Source: Rhodohalobacter sp. 614A (GTDB lineage: Bacteria > Bacteroidota > Rhodothermia > Balneolales > Balneolaceae). Taken from it: a stretch of 64,000 bases of DNA. Below the pieces are notes generated by a model that saw nothing but the letters and a program-made list of their open reading frames with translations, was not told where the DNA came from and made no database searches. Position 1 is the stretch's first letter; each line of letters begins with the position of its first letter. The stretch lies in contig NZ_JAKEDS010000005.1 of the NCBI RefSeq assembly GCF_021462415.1, forward strand, positions 1 through 64,000, read 5' to 3'. Shown here piece after piece: positions 55,436 through 63,866 of this stretch. Position numbers and translations under genes: made by a program.

Positions 55436-55723
55436 ATGGAAACATCCAACGAATTCAGTCCACATCACGGAGTTGAAAAATCCCGCGATGTAATCGCCGC
55501 AATCTCAAGTATCATTCCCGGGCTGGGACATATTTATAAAGGCCATTACCGGGTTGGCGCAGGTTTACTGATTATTAGCCCCGTATTTATCTGGGCTGCC
55601 TTAATCATGGGATTTGCAACAGCCGGAATCGGGCTTTTAGTCCCCTTTTTCTTTTTGATGATTATCGGGTGGCATGCTTATTCAATTGAAGACCGGCGAA
55701 AACATCCCGGAGGGATTATTTAA
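55436..55723 (+). CDS. Small membrane protein with PGLGHIYKG motif
   Basis: A 95-residue protein starting at ATG 55436 with a very good Shine-Dalgarno (GGGAGG at 55425-55430); the frame is open further upstream but without similar support. AAISSIIPGLGHIYKGHYRV is followed by two hydrophobic helices (about 42-62 and 63-82) and a charged tail. The Pro-Gly-Leu-Gly-His/Gln-x-Tyr pattern recurs in small bacterial membrane proteins of the TM2/DUF5683 kind. The function is unknown. The UPF0182 gene follows after 147 bp. Confidence 0.75.
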   Translation: METSNEFSPHHGVEKSRDVIAAISSIIPGLGHIYKGHYRVGAGLLIISPVFIWAALIMGFATAGIGLLVPFFFLMIIGWHAYSIEDRRKHPGGII

Positions 55724-55870
55724 GAGTGAATCTTGATATGATCCGGCTTCGCGTTGATTCAAACAGAATCAAATAGAAGAATTCTGTGTTTCGATTTTCA
55801 TCGCAAGCTTAAGGCTTTCAGCGCTTATTTTCTTATCATATTGTAAAATAATAATCGAGCTAAACTACGT

Positions 55871-58600
55871 ATGTCTCAAAGACTGATCCGAATTTTTCTT
55901 TTCATCGCCATTCCACTTTTTCTGCTGTCTGTATCATCAAGCTGGATTTTTGAATGGATGTGGCTTGATCAACTGGGCTACTCCGAAATTTTTTGGACAC
56001 TTCGCGGTACACAGGTTATTCTCACCGTGGGCGCTTTTCTGATTGCCGCCACTTATTTCACCCTCAATTTCCGTTACCTGGCCGGTCAACTTCGTTATGT
56101 GAATCTTGGCGGCACTCCCCTTCAGAATGTTAATTTCGATTTTTCGAGTGACTTCACCAATAAACGAATTCGACAGGTTTTTACGCTTGCCGCCCTGTTT
56201 ATTGCACTGTTATTTGCGTTCAGCTTTTACATCCGATGGGATGAATCACTCCGGTTTATAAGCAGCGTGGATTATGGCGAGGTAGATCCTCTCTTTGGAA
56301 ATGATATCAGCTTTTACATGTTCGATCTGCCATTCCTCAATGTTTTGCAGAGTTCGCTAACATCTATCGCATTTCTTACGCTTGTCATCTTGTTGCTCAC
56401 ATATGTTTTCACAGGCTTGTTTACCATTCATTCATTCACGCGTTTTGATGCGCGGGACAAGGTGATGAATCACGTAACCATTAATGCGGGAATATGGCTG
56501 TTTCTGCTTGCCTGGGGATTTTTCCTGGATCGTTACGAACTGCTCTTCAAAGCAGACGGTATTGTGTTTGGCGCCGGCTATACCGATGTGGTGATTCAGC
56601 TTCCATCCATCTGGATTTTATTTATTCTCGCCCTCGTTCTCTCTTTGATTTTCTTCGTGAACCGGTGGATCAAGCTCACGAAATACATTCCTTACGTAAT
56701 CATCCTTTTTGTAGCCGTTCTGATCTTAGGTCGGGTTTTGATTCCAAATGTTGTGCAGCAATTCAGTGTAGAGCCCAACGAGCTGGAACTTGAAACTCCC
56801 TATCTCGAAAAAAATATTCAAATGACCCGGCTGGCCTACAATCTCGATAATGTGGAGGAGATTGAATACGAGGCCGATGATACTCTCGGTATTACCGATA
56901 TCCGCAATAACCAGGATGCAATTGACAACATCCGCCTCTGGGATCCAAGGCTTTTGATCGGAACCTATAAGCAGCTCCAGGAAATCCGATCCTACTACGA
57001 ATTTTATACGGTGGATAATGATCGTTACACGGTTGACGGACAGGTTACCCAGATGATGCTTTCTTCACGTGAGATTGCACAAGAACTCCCAAGTCAATCC
57101 AATACGTGGGTGAACCGGCACATGCAGTACACCCACGGTTATGGTTTGGTGATGAGCCCCGTTACCGAAACCAATCCGCAAGGCGAGCCGGTTTTAGTTA
57201 TACGAAATCTGCCGCCGGTCTATGAAAGTGATGATCTTCAGGTTGAAAATCCGGCTATTTATTATGGTGAAAACAGTTCGGATTACTACATCGTCAACAG
57301 CGGTGTTGAAGAGCTTCACTATCCCGAAGGAGATGACAACGTCTACATTCATTATGACGGAACCGGTGGAATTCCGTTCAACAATATTTTCCGTAAGCTG
57401 CTTTTTGCCTGGGAATTGAGCGACATGAACATCCTGCTTTCGGATTATATCCAGGATGAAAGCCGGCTTCAAATCTGGCGAAGTGTGCAGGAGCGCATCA
57501 ACAAAATCACACCCTTCCTGCAGTTAGACAGCGATCCCTATCTGGTGCTCAATAATGGCGAACTCTATTGGATACAGGACGCTTATACCACCTCCGAATA
57601 TTTCCCCTATTCCGAAAAATACCAGGGCCGCTACAACTACATCCGAAACTCTGTAAAAATTGTGGTTGATGCTTATAATGGAGACGTGAATTATTACATC
57701 GTTGATGAGCAAGATCCGGTTCTGAAAGTTTACCGGGAAATTTTTCCCGACCTGTTTAAACCGTTGAACGAGCTGCCTTCCGGAATGGAAAATCATTTCC
57801 GTTATCCACAGGATCTGTTTGAAATCCAGATTGAAACCTTTTCACGTTATCACATGACACAGCCGCAGGTCTTCTATAACCAAGAGGATCTCTGGACGCG
57901 CCCGAATGAAAAATACGGCGGACAGCAATTGACGATGGAACCCTATTATGTTCTTGCGAGGCTGCCTGAAGAAGAGAAACTGGAATTTATGCTCATCAGT
58001 CCGCTCACACCCGAAAATCGTGATAACATGATTTCATGGATGACGGCAAAATCGGATGCGGAAAATTATGGTGACCTGCTTGTCTACAAACTTCCGAAGG
58101 AACGCCTGATCTATGGCCCGGCACAAATCGAAGCCCGGATTGACCAGGACCCGGAAATTTCGCGGCAAATTGCGCTTTGGGATCAAAGGGGATCTCGCGT
58201 CATCCGCGGAAACCTGATGGTTATTCCCATCGAAAATTCCTTTTTATATGTTGAACCGGTTTTTCTCCTGGCTGAGGGAGTTGATATTCCACAGCTTCAG
58301 CGGGTCATTGTTGCCGTGGGGGATGACATATCCATGCAACCAACCATTGAACAGGCTATTTTTGACCTCTTCGGTGGAGATGCCGATTTCATTGTCCCGG
58401 AAACAGCTACGGAAATGGCACAACGCCAGCTTGCCGCCCAAACTCCCGGCGACAGCTTGGTTGTTGATCCTCAAATTCGTCAACAACTAAACGAAATCCG
58501 ATCTATTTGGAGTGATTTGAGATCTGCTCTCGAAGAAGGTGATTATGCCCGATACGGTGAGCTATTAAACGAGCTGGATGAATTGATTAATAATGAGTAG
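55871..58600 (+). CDS. UPF0182 family membrane protein
   Basis: A 909-residue protein of the UPF0182 (COG1615) family. The N-terminal third has about seven transmembrane helices (starting LIRIFLFIAIPLFLLSVSSS and WMWLDQLGYSEIFW, the family's typical opening). A large soluble extracytoplasmic part follows with family motifs such as ITDIRNNQDAIDNIRLWDPR, YTHGYGLVMSPV and NREYIWFENLMTR-like regions. The C-terminal tail is Glu/Asp-rich. Function is unknown throughout the family; it is widespread in Actinobacteria and scattered elsewhere. Confidence 0.93.
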   Translation: MSQRLIRIFLFIAIPLFLLSVSSSWIFEWMWLDQLGYSEIFWTLRGTQVILTVGAFLIAATYFTLNFRYLAGQLRYVNLGGTPLQNVNFDFSSDFTNKRIRQVFTLAALFIALLFAFSFYIRWDESLRFISSVDYGEVDPLFGNDISFYMFDLPFLNVLQSSLTSIAFLTLVILLLTYVFTGLFTIHSFTRFDARDKVMNHVTINAGIWLFLLAWGFFLDRYELLFKADGIVFGAGYTDVVIQLPSIWILFILALVLSLIFFVNRWIKLTKYIPYVIILFVAVLILGRVLIPNVVQQFSVEPNELELETPYLEKNIQMTRLAYNLDNVEEIEYEADDTLGITDIRNNQDAIDNIRLWDPRLLIGTYKQLQEIRSYYEFYTVDNDRYTVDGQVTQMMLSSREIAQELPSQSNTWVNRHMQYTHGYGLVMSPVTETNPQGEPVLVIRNLPPVYESDDLQVENPAIYYGENSSDYYIVNSGVEELHYPEGDDNVYIHYDGTGGIPFNNIFRKLLFAWELSDMNILLSDYIQDESRLQIWRSVQERINKITPFLQLDSDPYLVLNNGELYWIQDAYTTSEYFPYSEKYQGRYNYIRNSVKIVVDAYNGDVNYYIVDEQDPVLKVYREIFPDLFKPLNELPSGMENHFRYPQDLFEIQIETFSRYHMTQPQVFYNQEDLWTRPNEKYGGQQLTMEPYYVLARLPEEEKLEFMLISPLTPENRDNMISWMTAKSDAENYGDLLVYKLPKERLIYGPAQIEARIDQDPEISRQIALWDQRGSRVIRGNLMVIPIENSFLYVEPVFLLAEGVDIPQLQRVIVAVGDDISMQPTIEQAIFDLFGGDADFIVPETATEMAQRQLAAQTPGDSLVVDPQIRQQLNEIRSIWSDLRSALEEGDYARYGELLNELDELINNE

Positions 58601-58678
58601 TGAGGTTTGAAACTGCCTGTGCTAAAATTAAATTAATGCAGGTAGATACCAATACAGAGTAGAATAAACTGTGAATCC

Positions 58679-58799
58679 GTCACTGCGAGAAGGAGTAGAA
58701 TAACGACACACAATCTCCAATCGTAAAGAAAAGCTCAATCGAAATAATGGTTGGAGATTGCCACACTTCACTCCCGCTGTTTGTTACATTCGCAATGAC
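58679..58799. repeat. Dispersed inverted repeat B, copy 2
   Basis: GTCACTGCGAGAAGG at the left and CATTCGCAATGAC at the right are imperfect inverse complements; inside, ACAATCTCCAA pairs with TTGGAGATTG. The element can form a long hairpin and fills the gap between the convergent UPF0182 and FAD oxidoreductase genes. Confidence 0.8.
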
Positions 58800-58822
58800 C
58801 AACTCTGACTCAAATCTCAAAC

Positions 58823-59914
58823 TTAGTGACTCAACTCGGACACCACATCCTTCGCTACCTGCATCCCGATGGCAATTCCCATGCCGCTTAAACCGGCTGC
58901 GGCCCAAACATCTTTCTCGACTTCTTTGATGATCGGTTCTTTGTTCTCAGTCATTCCCATAATCCCGCTCCACTCCATATCAATTTCCCATCCGGATGGC
59001 ACTTTTAAAACGTTCTCTGCAAAATCGATGAGGTAGTTTTTGATTTTTGGATTGATCCTGAACTCATCACTGGTCTCCTCCTCAATCGCCTGATCCCGGC
59101 CGCCTCCCAATAACAACCGGTCTCCAACATTTCGGAAATAGACATATCCTTCATTGTGATGAAAAATAGCCTTCCATTTGAAGTCAGGGATCGGTTTCGT
59201 GATAAACACATATCCCCGGGCAGGCTTAACAGGAATCTCTGCAAGTTTCGAGACAAAACCATTTACTGCCAGTACAACTTTTTTAGGATTCACTTCAACC
59301 GAATCAGTCAAAATAACCTGATTTGATTTTACCCTAGAAACCGGGCAATTCCACCAAACACGTACGCCGGCTTTCATCAGCTTTTCGTGAAGATACCTCA
59401 TCAATTTACCACTGTTGATGGCACCTTCTACCCTGTTTTTGATGGCCGGATATCCCTGGAAAGTCGTTGAGGAATAAACGCCTTCAACCCCAATTCGATC
59501 TTTAAGAATTTGATTCATCCACGCAATCTTCTCTCTTGACCGATCAAACTTCTCTTCATCCGTAAAAATTTCAAATCCGCCTGTGTGGTGGTAATCCATA
59601 TTTTCATCACCAACAGTTTTTCTGAGGAGTTGCAAACCTTTCCATCGGCGCTCAATCCGGTTTAAAACCGTTTCCTCACCGGCTTTTTTGATATCAGCCA
59701 AATGCTCGGAAATGGACCCAATGCATGCAAACCCGGCGTTTCGGGTACTGGCTCCATAAGGTGCAAAACCACGATCCGTAACCACGACGTCATGATCCGG
59801 GAATCGTTCTTTATAAAACAGTGCTGTTGAGGCACCGACAATTCCGGCCCCAACAATAAACAGGTCAGGTGATTTGAGCCACTCTTCGCGTTCCCAAAAA
59901 GAGAATTCAGGCAT
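58823..59914 (-). CDS. FAD-dependent oxidoreductase (DAO family)
   Basis: A 363-residue protein from ATG 59914 (an upstream start at 59950 is in frame). The FAD-binding Rossmann motif VGAGIVGAST contains Gly22, Gly24 and Gly27. The rest fits the DAO/glycine-oxidase-type amine oxidases: GASTRNAGFACIG near the flavin, a central substrate domain, RGYVFITKPIP, and the C-terminal AAAGLSGMGIAIGMQVAKDV. It would oxidise an amino acid or secondary amine; the substrate is unknown. It lies downstream of the Gfo/Idh genes on the same strand but 560 bp away. Confidence 0.9.
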   Translation of the reverse strand: MPEFSFWEREEWLKSPDLFIVGAGIVGASTALFYKERFPDHDVVVTDRGFAPYGASTRNAGFACIGSISEHLADIKKAGEETVLNRIERRWKGLQLLRKTVGDENMDYHHTGGFEIFTDEEKFDRSREKIAWMNQILKDRIGVEGVYSSTTFQGYPAIKNRVEGAINSGKLMRYLHEKLMKAGVRVWWNCPVSRVKSNQVILTDSVEVNPKKVVLAVNGFVSKLAEIPVKPARGYVFITKPIPDFKWKAIFHHNEGYVYFRNVGDRLLLGGGRDQAIEEETSDEFRINPKIKNYLIDFAENVLKVPSGWEIDMEWSGIMGMTENKEPIIKEVEKDVWAAAGLSGMGIAIGMQVAKDVVSELSH

Positions 59915-59966
59915 AATTTGTTTTATGATTTGAATTTGAAGATTGTCCAATACTTTTCAGAAGTTC

Positions 59967-60110
59967 TTACTCAAACAACTCAATTGCAATCTTGAGATAA
60001 TCGATCACACCAAGCGTATGTGGATAACTTTGTGGAAAAGTTGTGGGAAAATAGTTGGGTTTGAGTATTGACAACAATTCCGGAATTGTGCTAATTACAA
60101 TTGAACACAC
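59967..60110 (-). CDS. Possible 47-residue small protein or gene remnant
   Basis: A minus-strand frame from GTG 60110 to TAA 59967 reads coherently and ends HTLGVIDYLKIAIELFE. It could be a small gene, or the decayed 3' end of a longer one, since the reading resembles an amphipathic C-terminal helix. An in-frame TAG lies 12 bases upstream of the GTG. The same DNA contains the DnaA-box-like cluster at 60019-60050, so the coding reading may be accidental. No homologue is recognised. Confidence 0.25.
   Translation of the reverse strand: MCSIVISTIPELLSILKPNYFPTTFPQSYPHTLGVIDYLKIAIELFE
60019..60050. promoter_or_regulatory. Cluster of three DnaA-box-like 9-mers
   Basis: TGTGGATAA at 60019-60027 is the exact reverse of the consensus DnaA box TTATCCACA. 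TGTGGAAAA (60031-60039) and TGTGGGAAA (60042-60050) follow in the same orientation at 12- and 11-bp steps. Regularly phased boxes are typical of DnaA-controlled promoters and origins. No dnaA, dnaN or other origin gene is nearby, so an origin is not claimed. Confidence 0.45.
60074..60089. promoter_or_regulatory. 16-bp perfect palindrome
   Basis: ACAATTCCGGAATTGT reads identically on both strands. A perfect 8+8 palindrome without spacer is a typical dimeric repressor site. It lies 24 bp from the DnaA-box-like cluster in the gap between the Gfo/Idh gene and the FAD oxidoreductase, and 160 bp upstream of the latter's start. Confidence 0.45.
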
Positions 60111-60474
60111 ATGACGAGAACACTACGGTGGGACCGTCATTAGGTCGAAATAATAGTCCGCGGCCTTTTTGTGAAACTCTTCCAACTCGGAAGGTGATCA
60201 GATGTGTTCCGGGCGATTTTTTAATTTGCCCTCCAATCAGTTCCCTCCCCCATTCCAAATCTTTTACACGTTCCAAAAAACCGCCTTGGAAAAAAGGAAT
60301 TGAAACGGAATTTCAGAAATGCAATCCAACAGGAACCTTTGGATTTAGAAAGTCATTGCGAACAACGCGAAGCAATCTCATGGTTAACTCCACGGAAGTA
60401 AATTGCCACACTCCATTCACTTCGCTCATTCCTATTAAAGAACTAATTCATTCCACCTTCAAAGGGAATTTACT
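60111..60474. other. Gene-free stretch downstream of the Gfo/Idh gene
   Basis: No convincing gene was found. A 61-codon minus-strand frame (60091-60276) has no recognisable similarity and looks like chance or remnant. The right part holds dispersed repeat B copy 3. The pattern is of accumulated intergenic repeats rather than regulation. Confidence 0.5.
60352..60430. repeat. Dispersed inverted repeat B, copy 3
   Basis: Opens with GTCATTGCGAACAACGCGAA then GCAATCTC, and closes with AATTGCCACACTCCATTCAC then TTCGCTCATT. The halves are imperfect inverse complements, as in the other copies. It lies 45 bp after the stop codon of the Gfo/Idh gene. Confidence 0.78.
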
Positions 60475-61755
60475 TCAACTCAAAATATACTCTTCAGGAA
60501 TTTTCACCATTTCGCCGGTTTTGGTTGCCTGTTCGGCGAGAAGTGTCCAGATGCCGGCGTTATATCCTTCTTGGGTAAGTTTTTCGGGCGCACTTCCTTT
60601 TTTAATGAAGTTTACAAATCCTTCCAAATAAAGGAGTGTGTCATTCATATCATATCCCGGAGAAATGAATTCACCTCCCATTCGAACCGGAGAATTAAGA
60701 ACCCAGGTTGCCCCGCCAATCGGAATTGCTTCATTCTTATTTTGCTCAATACACTCAACCAATTTTTGCATAGCCGGTGGTTCGGGTGGATTTTCCTGGA
60801 ATTCCATGTTCGACTCCAATTCCAGTGTTCCGTCATTTCCCATTACTTGTACCTGCACACCATTGTGTTTATTGCTGGTAATACAGTCATATATAAAATG
60901 AACTTTCTCGGGATACCGGAAAATTAAACCAAAATTATCGTATACCTCGCGGCCGTCATCAAAAAAGTTAATACTTCCGCTTCCCATTACCGATTCTGGC
61001 GGCGAGCCCAGTACCCAGTTTGCCACTTGAATATGATGTGAACCCAGTTCGGAAATCATTCCCGCCGACAAATCATCATAAAAACGCCAGTTGAGTTTAC
61101 GGTCGAGTTCCGTCCCGCGTCCGCCGGTATTTTCATAAAATACCCAATCCGTATTTCGGGTCCACCAACCACGCATCATAACAATTGGCCCCAACTCCCC
61201 TTTCTTGATTTTTTCCAGCGATTGCAGATAAACCGGGTTGAACAGACGCTGGTGGCCTATCAACAAAATCTTGTCCTCTTCCAAATGTGTGTCGTACATC
61301 GCTTTCACATCCTCAAGGCGACGCGCCATCGATTTTTCGCAATATACATGCAGGCCGGCTTTTAAGACATCAATCGTAATATGAGCGTGTTCATACAAAG
61401 GTGTGGCAATCACAACTCCGTCCAGCTCCACTTCGTCAATCATCTTGCGATAGTCATAGAATGCCTTGGCTTTTCCACCGGTCAGTTCAATTGCACGCTC
61501 ATAATGAGGTTCATAATTATCACAAACGGCGGCAATTTCCATGTTCATCGTTTTTTCCAGTTCCTGGAGATTTTGAACAAGCCCGGTTCCTCTCGATCCT
61601 ACCCCAATAATTCCCAGCCTGACTCTGTCTGAAGCGCCGGTACCATTTGGCGCCGGATTATTAAAAATGGAAAACCAAGGCATGGTCGTTGTCATTACTG
61701 ATGAGCCGGCAAGGGCCGCCGTCATCTCCAAAAATTGTTTTCGATTAATAGTCAT
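60475..61755 (-). CDS. Exported Gfo/Idh/MocA family dehydrogenase
   Basis: A 426-residue NAD(P)-dependent sugar or inositol dehydrogenase-like protein. A leader (TINRKQFLEMTAALAGSSVM) with Arg-Lys before a hydrophobic run resembles a Tat-type signal lacking the strict twin arginine. The Rossmann motif LGIIGVGSRGTG follows at about 47-58, then the EK motif HVYCEKSMARR and the substrate domain (GSHHIQVANWVLGSPPESVM). Exported members of this kind are frequent in Bacteroidetes/Planctomycetes and often act on glycosides. The adjacent ApbE and second Gfo/Idh gene suggest shared carbohydrate metabolism. Confidence 0.9.
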   Translation of the reverse strand: MTINRKQFLEMTAALAGSSVMTTTMPWFSIFNNPAPNGTGASDRVRLGIIGVGSRGTGLVQNLQELEKTMNMEIAAVCDNYEPHYERAIELTGGKAKAFYDYRKMIDEVELDGVVIATPLYEHAHITIDVLKAGLHVYCEKSMARRLEDVKAMYDTHLEEDKILLIGHQRLFNPVYLQSLEKIKKGELGPIVMMRGWWTRNTDWVFYENTGGRGTELDRKLNWRFYDDLSAGMISELGSHHIQVANWVLGSPPESVMGSGSINFFDDGREVYDNFGLIFRYPEKVHFIYDCITSNKHNGVQVQVMGNDGTLELESNMEFQENPPEPPAMQKLVECIEQNKNEAIPIGGATWVLNSPVRMGGEFISPGYDMNDTLLYLEGFVNFIKKGSAPEKLTQEGYNAGIWTLLAEQATKTGEMVKIPEEYILS

Positions 61756-61791
61756 TGGATTGTGCTATAGATTATACTTGGAATTGTAATT

Positions 61792-61856
61792 GTCATTACG
61801 AGGAAGTTTGCGTCCGTCGCAATCTTCGGCGATTGTTTCGCTGTACTTGCAATGAC
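61792..61856. repeat. Dispersed inverted repeat B, copy 4 (compact)
   Basis: GTCATTACGAGGAAG at the left and CTGTACTTGCAATGAC at the right with an inner GCAATCTTCGGCGATTG hairpin. This is the shortest copy and ends at the stop codon of the apbE gene, so it may act as that gene's 3' hairpin. Confidence 0.78.
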
Positions 61857-62783
61857 TTAATTTTCATTTTTGAACAAAATCACTTCAGGTTCATCCGGTT
61901 CGTAATCAACCTTTATCACTTCAATATCTTCATATTTTTTGACCAGATTATGAATTTTTTCATCCGGCAAAATCAAACAGGCTGTAGATAGTATTTCTGC
62001 CAAAACGGGAGATTCTGCCGCTACACTAACCGCCGTAAACTCTTCATGAATATGACCTGTTTTTGGATTAATAACATGTCTGTGATTTTGCAACTCGCCG
62101 TCATCATTCAAAAAGAAGTTGCTGGATGTAGAAACCGAACCGTTCGATAATTCAAATTCGTGAACGGACTTGCCGGGATTTTTATAATTGTTGATTCCGA
62201 TTTTCCAATCACCTCCGGCCGGATGCTCACCCATTGCCAAAACGGAACTCTCGCCAAAACTGATGAACGCACTTTTTGCAGATGAACTTTCCAGTATCTG
62301 TTTTACTTTTTCGAGAGCGTATCCTTTCCCAAAACCACCCAAGTCCAGACTCATTGTTTCATTCTTAAAATGAACCGTTTGGTTCTCATCATCCAATTCC
62401 ATGTATTGTATGCCTACAGAATCACTGAGCTTTTGAAAGTCATCTTCTGAATAATTTTCCGGGTGTTTCCAATATTCCATCAGCGGACGGAGAGTAATAT
62501 CAAATGCACCGTTTGTTAATTCCCAACCGTAAGTACAGGCTTTGAGGATATCAAAAATTTCCTCGTCAGTTTTTACACCCAACTGAAATGCCTGCTGATT
62601 AATTTTCGAAATCTCACTCTCTTTAATAAACCGGCTCAGACGGGATTCAACCCGGCTAACTTCTCCTTTTATCTTCTGAAAAAGTTCATCACCTACCGCA
62701 TCTTCCAAGCCGGGAAGCAGTGCATAAAACCGGGTAGCCATTGCATAAAATCCGTTCTTGTACAGGCTGAGAGCGTTAGACAT
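61857..62783 (-). CDS. apbE: FAD:protein FMN transferase
   Basis: ApbE attaches FMN to threonine side chains of flavoproteins (for example NqrB/NqrC, RnfG), using FAD and Mg2+. The 308-residue protein has the family motifs: MATRFYALLPG near the N terminus, TNGAFDITLRPLMEYWK, MSLDLGGFGKGYALEKVKQI and the C-terminal HVINPKTGHIHEEFTAVSV. No lipoprotein signal is evident, unlike many ApbE proteins. It starts 3 bp after the second Gfo/Idh stop codon; neither neighbour is a known ApbE substrate. Confidence 0.95.
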   Translation of the reverse strand: MSNALSLYKNGFYAMATRFYALLPGLEDAVGDELFQKIKGEVSRVESRLSRFIKESEISKINQQAFQLGVKTDEEIFDILKACTYGWELTNGAFDITLRPLMEYWKHPENYSEDDFQKLSDSVGIQYMELDDENQTVHFKNETMSLDLGGFGKGYALEKVKQILESSSAKSAFISFGESSVLAMGEHPAGGDWKIGINNYKNPGKSVHEFELSNGSVSTSSNFFLNDDGELQNHRHVINPKTGHIHEEFTAVSVAAESPVLAEILSTACLILPDEKIHNLVKKYEDIEVIKVDYEPDEPEVILFKNEN

Positions 62784-62786
62784 TAT

Positions 62787-63833
62787 TCAGGTTGACGAAC
62801 TTTTGGACAATTGAAATTCTTCCGAAATATATGTGGATGGATTGATGGCAGAATGTTTTCTGCAGGAATCGTAAATAGCCTCAACGGCTGCCAGAGATTG
62901 CAATGCCTCCATCCCCGAAACCGGCGGCTGTTCATTATTCAAAATGGCATCAACAATTTCTCTGAACTGTTTGGTGTGAAAATTCACTTCATCTTTTTTG
63001 GCATTTTCTGAATACTCTTCTTCATCAAACGAGAGCATGAATTCATTTCCTTTTAATAAAGCTGTTCCCTTGCTGCCATTAATTTCAATGGTTCTGGGCT
63101 GTGCCGGGATGATGGAGGTAGACGCCTCAAACAAACCAAGTGCCCCATTCTCAAACTTCAGGGAGGCAACAAGATTGTCTTCCGCTTCAATGCCCGGATG
63201 TGTAACGGTGGCTTTCAAACCAAAAACGGTCATTAAATCACCAAGAATCCACGTGAGAAGATCAAGAGTATGAATGGATTGATTAATCAATGCTCCGCCT
63301 CCATCCAAATCCAGCGTTCCGCGCCAGCCGGAGTTCATATAATAACCCTGATCGCGATACCACTTCACGCTTCCGCGGGCCATCACCGGCTTGCCGATTT
63401 TTCCGGAATGCACCGCATCCTTTAATTTCAAAACAGCATTGGAATATCGGTTTTGATAGATCACGGCCAACTTTACGTTGTTCTTTTCACAAGCTTCCAC
63501 AAGTTTCTGTCCCCGTTCAACGGAAACGTCTATCGGCTTCTCTACGATAACATGCTTGCCCGCTTCCGCCGCTTTAATGCCGTATTCAAGATGGGTTCCG
63601 CTTGGTGTGCAAATGCTTACAGCCTGGAGGCCATCCCGCTTCAGCATTTCACCATATTCTGCATGCATCGGGATTTTAAACCGTTTTGAAAATTTCTTTC
63701 GGTTCTTCTCCGTACGGCTGCTCGCCGCGATCAGTTTGGCATTTTCCGTATCCAAAATTGACTGTGCATGCTGATAGGAAATCACACCGCATCCAACAAT
63801 TCCGATACCTAATTTTTCTGATTTTTGACTCAT
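62787..63833 (-). CDS. Gfo/Idh/MocA family dehydrogenase (cytoplasmic)
   Basis: A 348-residue dehydrogenase. The Rossmann motif GIGIVGCGVISYQHA lies at about residues 9-23, the catalytic EKP motif is HVIVEKPIDVS, and the substrate-domain signature GGGALINQSIHTLDLLTWIL is typical. There is no signal peptide, unlike the paralogue at 60475. It would oxidise a sugar, inositol or sugar-nucleotide with NAD(P)+. It is in an operon with apbE and the partial gene upstream (34 bp away). Confidence 0.92.
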   Translation of the reverse strand: MSQKSEKLGIGIVGCGVISYQHAQSILDTENAKLIAASSRTEKNRKKFSKRFKIPMHAEYGEMLKRDGLQAVSICTPSGTHLEYGIKAAEAGKHVIVEKPIDVSVERGQKLVEACEKNNVKLAVIYQNRYSNAVLKLKDAVHSGKIGKPVMARGSVKWYRDQGYYMNSGWRGTLDLDGGGALINQSIHTLDLLTWILGDLMTVFGLKATVTHPGIEAEDNLVASLKFENGALGLFEASTSIIPAQPRTIEINGSKGTALLKGNEFMLSFDEEEYSENAKKDEVNFHTKQFREIVDAILNNEQPPVSGMEALQSLAAVEAIYDSCRKHSAINPSTYISEEFQLSKSSST

Positions 63834-63866
63834 GTACGATTTCTCAATTCCCTTTATGATGAGAAA

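Noticed and set aside
60019-60050. Chromosomal replication origin
   Set aside because: Only three DnaA-box-like 9-mers, no flanking dnaA/dnaN/gidA/parAB genes and no extended AT-rich unwinding region; kept only as a regulatory candidate.
60091-60276. 61-residue minus-strand frame
   Set aside because: No recognisable domain, no ribosome site, low-complexity-like surroundings; it ends inside the repeat-rich gap.
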